The notes under the pieces: generated by a model
Databases searched by the model: none
Told to the model about the DNA's origin: nothing
What the model saw: only the letters and a program-made list of their open reading frames with translations
In this document: one piece after another, positions 63,438-64,000 of the stretch
Numbering within the stretch: position 1 is the first letter of the stretch
Layout: each line of letters starts with the position of its first letter
Source of the DNA: Crotophaga sulcirostris
Lineage: Eukaryota > Chordata > Aves > Cuculiformes > Crotophagidae
Assembly (NCBI GenBank): GCA_013397455.1
Contig: VYZB01000370.1
Coordinates: 696,422 to 760,421, forward strand
Reading direction: 5' to 3'
DNA: 64,000 bases
Program-made: the position numbers and the translations under genes

Positions 63438-63487
63438 TGATGCCAGCAAGTCTGGTGCTGTGTAAAGCACCAGACTTGCTGGCATCA
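63438..63487. repeat. Perfect 22-bp inverted repeat within CR1
   Basis: The arms 63438-63459 and 63466-63487 are exact reverse complements, with a 6-nt GTGTAA loop. The left arm is ordinary CR1 sequence. The right arm stands where CR1 normally has a different sequence. See findings. Confidence 0.97.
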
Positions 63488-63540
63488 AAACCCCCAGATT
63501 TGGGAAGTTTGTGATTTGCCTTCAGAGTGTCTTAGCTTCA

Positions 63541-64000
63541 AGGTCTACAGAAGGACCCTAGATGATTAACTTAATTTTGACAACTAACTCTAACCATGTG
63601 AAAGGAATCATGCACTTAGTTATTACAAACATTACAGTGTGATGGGCCACTGGTCCATTTACTTGACTCAACAGTTGGTCTCTGAGAGGAGCTTACAAGA
63701 GATATTTGACAGAAAGACTCAAAAATCAAACAGTGGACAGCTGAGGAACAATTTTTCTGTATGGAACTTTTCAAGTGCGTTAATCGAACTTTGGTTTACG
63801 TCTTCAAGTAACTAGATGGATATGAATTACTATCTTCAGATGTTAAACAATAATTTTCCCTGAAGATAAAGAACATAAACCCTGAGAACAGAATTTCAGC
63901 ACTTCTTTTAAGTGTAATTGTAGAACTATGCATCCTCTTTATAAAATGAGGGACTTCCACTGCCCTGACCTCTACCACAGCACAGCTCCGGGTGATGAAT
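63541..64000. other. Unannotated non-coding DNA
   Basis: No gene is recognised. The CR1 copy may extend somewhat into the left part of this stretch, but I cannot follow it. Confidence 0.5.

Larger units (their letters stand above)
59709..63540 (-). mobile_element. Long CR1 retrotransposon copy, interrupted and rearranged
   Basis: This is one antisense CR1, read right to left. Its parts in order are: sequence upstream of the endonuclease (about 63540-63110); the AP-endonuclease domain with TETWWD at about 62989-63007 and the SDH motif as SGH at 62484-62492; the endonuclease-RT linker (62300-62164, continuing at 60936-60680); the start of RT (GPWNYRPISL..., to LRHREDK at about 60330); then the ORF2 C-terminus and 3' UTR down to 59709. 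Two breaks interrupt it. An LTR-like element occupies 60937-62158. An internal deletion at about 60323-60335 joins LRHREDK to a VDEQLDISQQ-like segment, removing the RT catalytic core. Many stops and shifts make it non-functional. The 5' edge is uncertain. Confidence 0.9.

Overview
The window looks like a gene-poor, AT-rich stretch of a bird genome, either a long intron or a gene desert. The main evidence is its repeat content. Four degraded fragments of the CR1 non-LTR retrotransposon are recognisable from ORF2 codons, the CR1 3' UTR and the ATTCTATG-type 3' end, and there is one older CR1-like 3' piece. There is also a solo endogenous-retrovirus LTR of a kind common in birds, a second LTR-like insertion, a mariner DNA-transposon relic and three very old MIR-type SINE relics. 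I found no convincing protein-coding gene, tRNA, rRNA or CRISPR array. The open reading frames present are short, match nothing I recognise and mostly look like chance, except those inside CR1.

Layout. 1-5.2 kb is unannotated AT-rich DNA with one weak microexon candidate. 5.2-5.9 kb is an antisense CR1 fragment with an internal deletion. A 30-N gap at 7.0 kb abuts a (GGAAA)n tract. 7.1-29 kb is mostly featureless, with MIR relics at 8.6 and 25.5 kb, an old CR1-like piece at 19.4 kb and two weak splice-acceptor candidates. 29.4-29.96 kb is a GC-richer island holding the longest real ORF (177 codons, probably chance). 32.7-33.7 kb has paired octamer motifs and is the best candidate for a conserved regulatory element. 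36.3 kb is a GT/GA microsatellite. 37.2-37.6 kb is an internally deleted mariner. 41.0-42.0 kb is a 970-N gap followed by a (TTTC)n tract. A third MIR lies at 43.7 kb, a short CR1 3' end at 47.3 kb and a solo LTR at 50.85-51.9 kb. 57.0-57.6 kb is a sense CR1 with an internal deletion. 59.7-63.5 kb is a long antisense CR1.

The most informative region is 59.7-63.5 kb. One CR1 copy runs right to left from sequence upstream of the endonuclease, through endonuclease and linker, to the 3' UTR. It was split by a 1.22-kb TG...CA element with an almost matching 5-bp target duplication. It has lost most of the reverse transcriptase. It also carries a perfect 22-bp inverted repeat that seems to have replaced normal CR1 sequence, as a template-switch event would.

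I did not find a new biological system. The findings are structural and evolutionary observations on repeats, plus a few candidate regulatory or splice signals that need alignment or RNA data.
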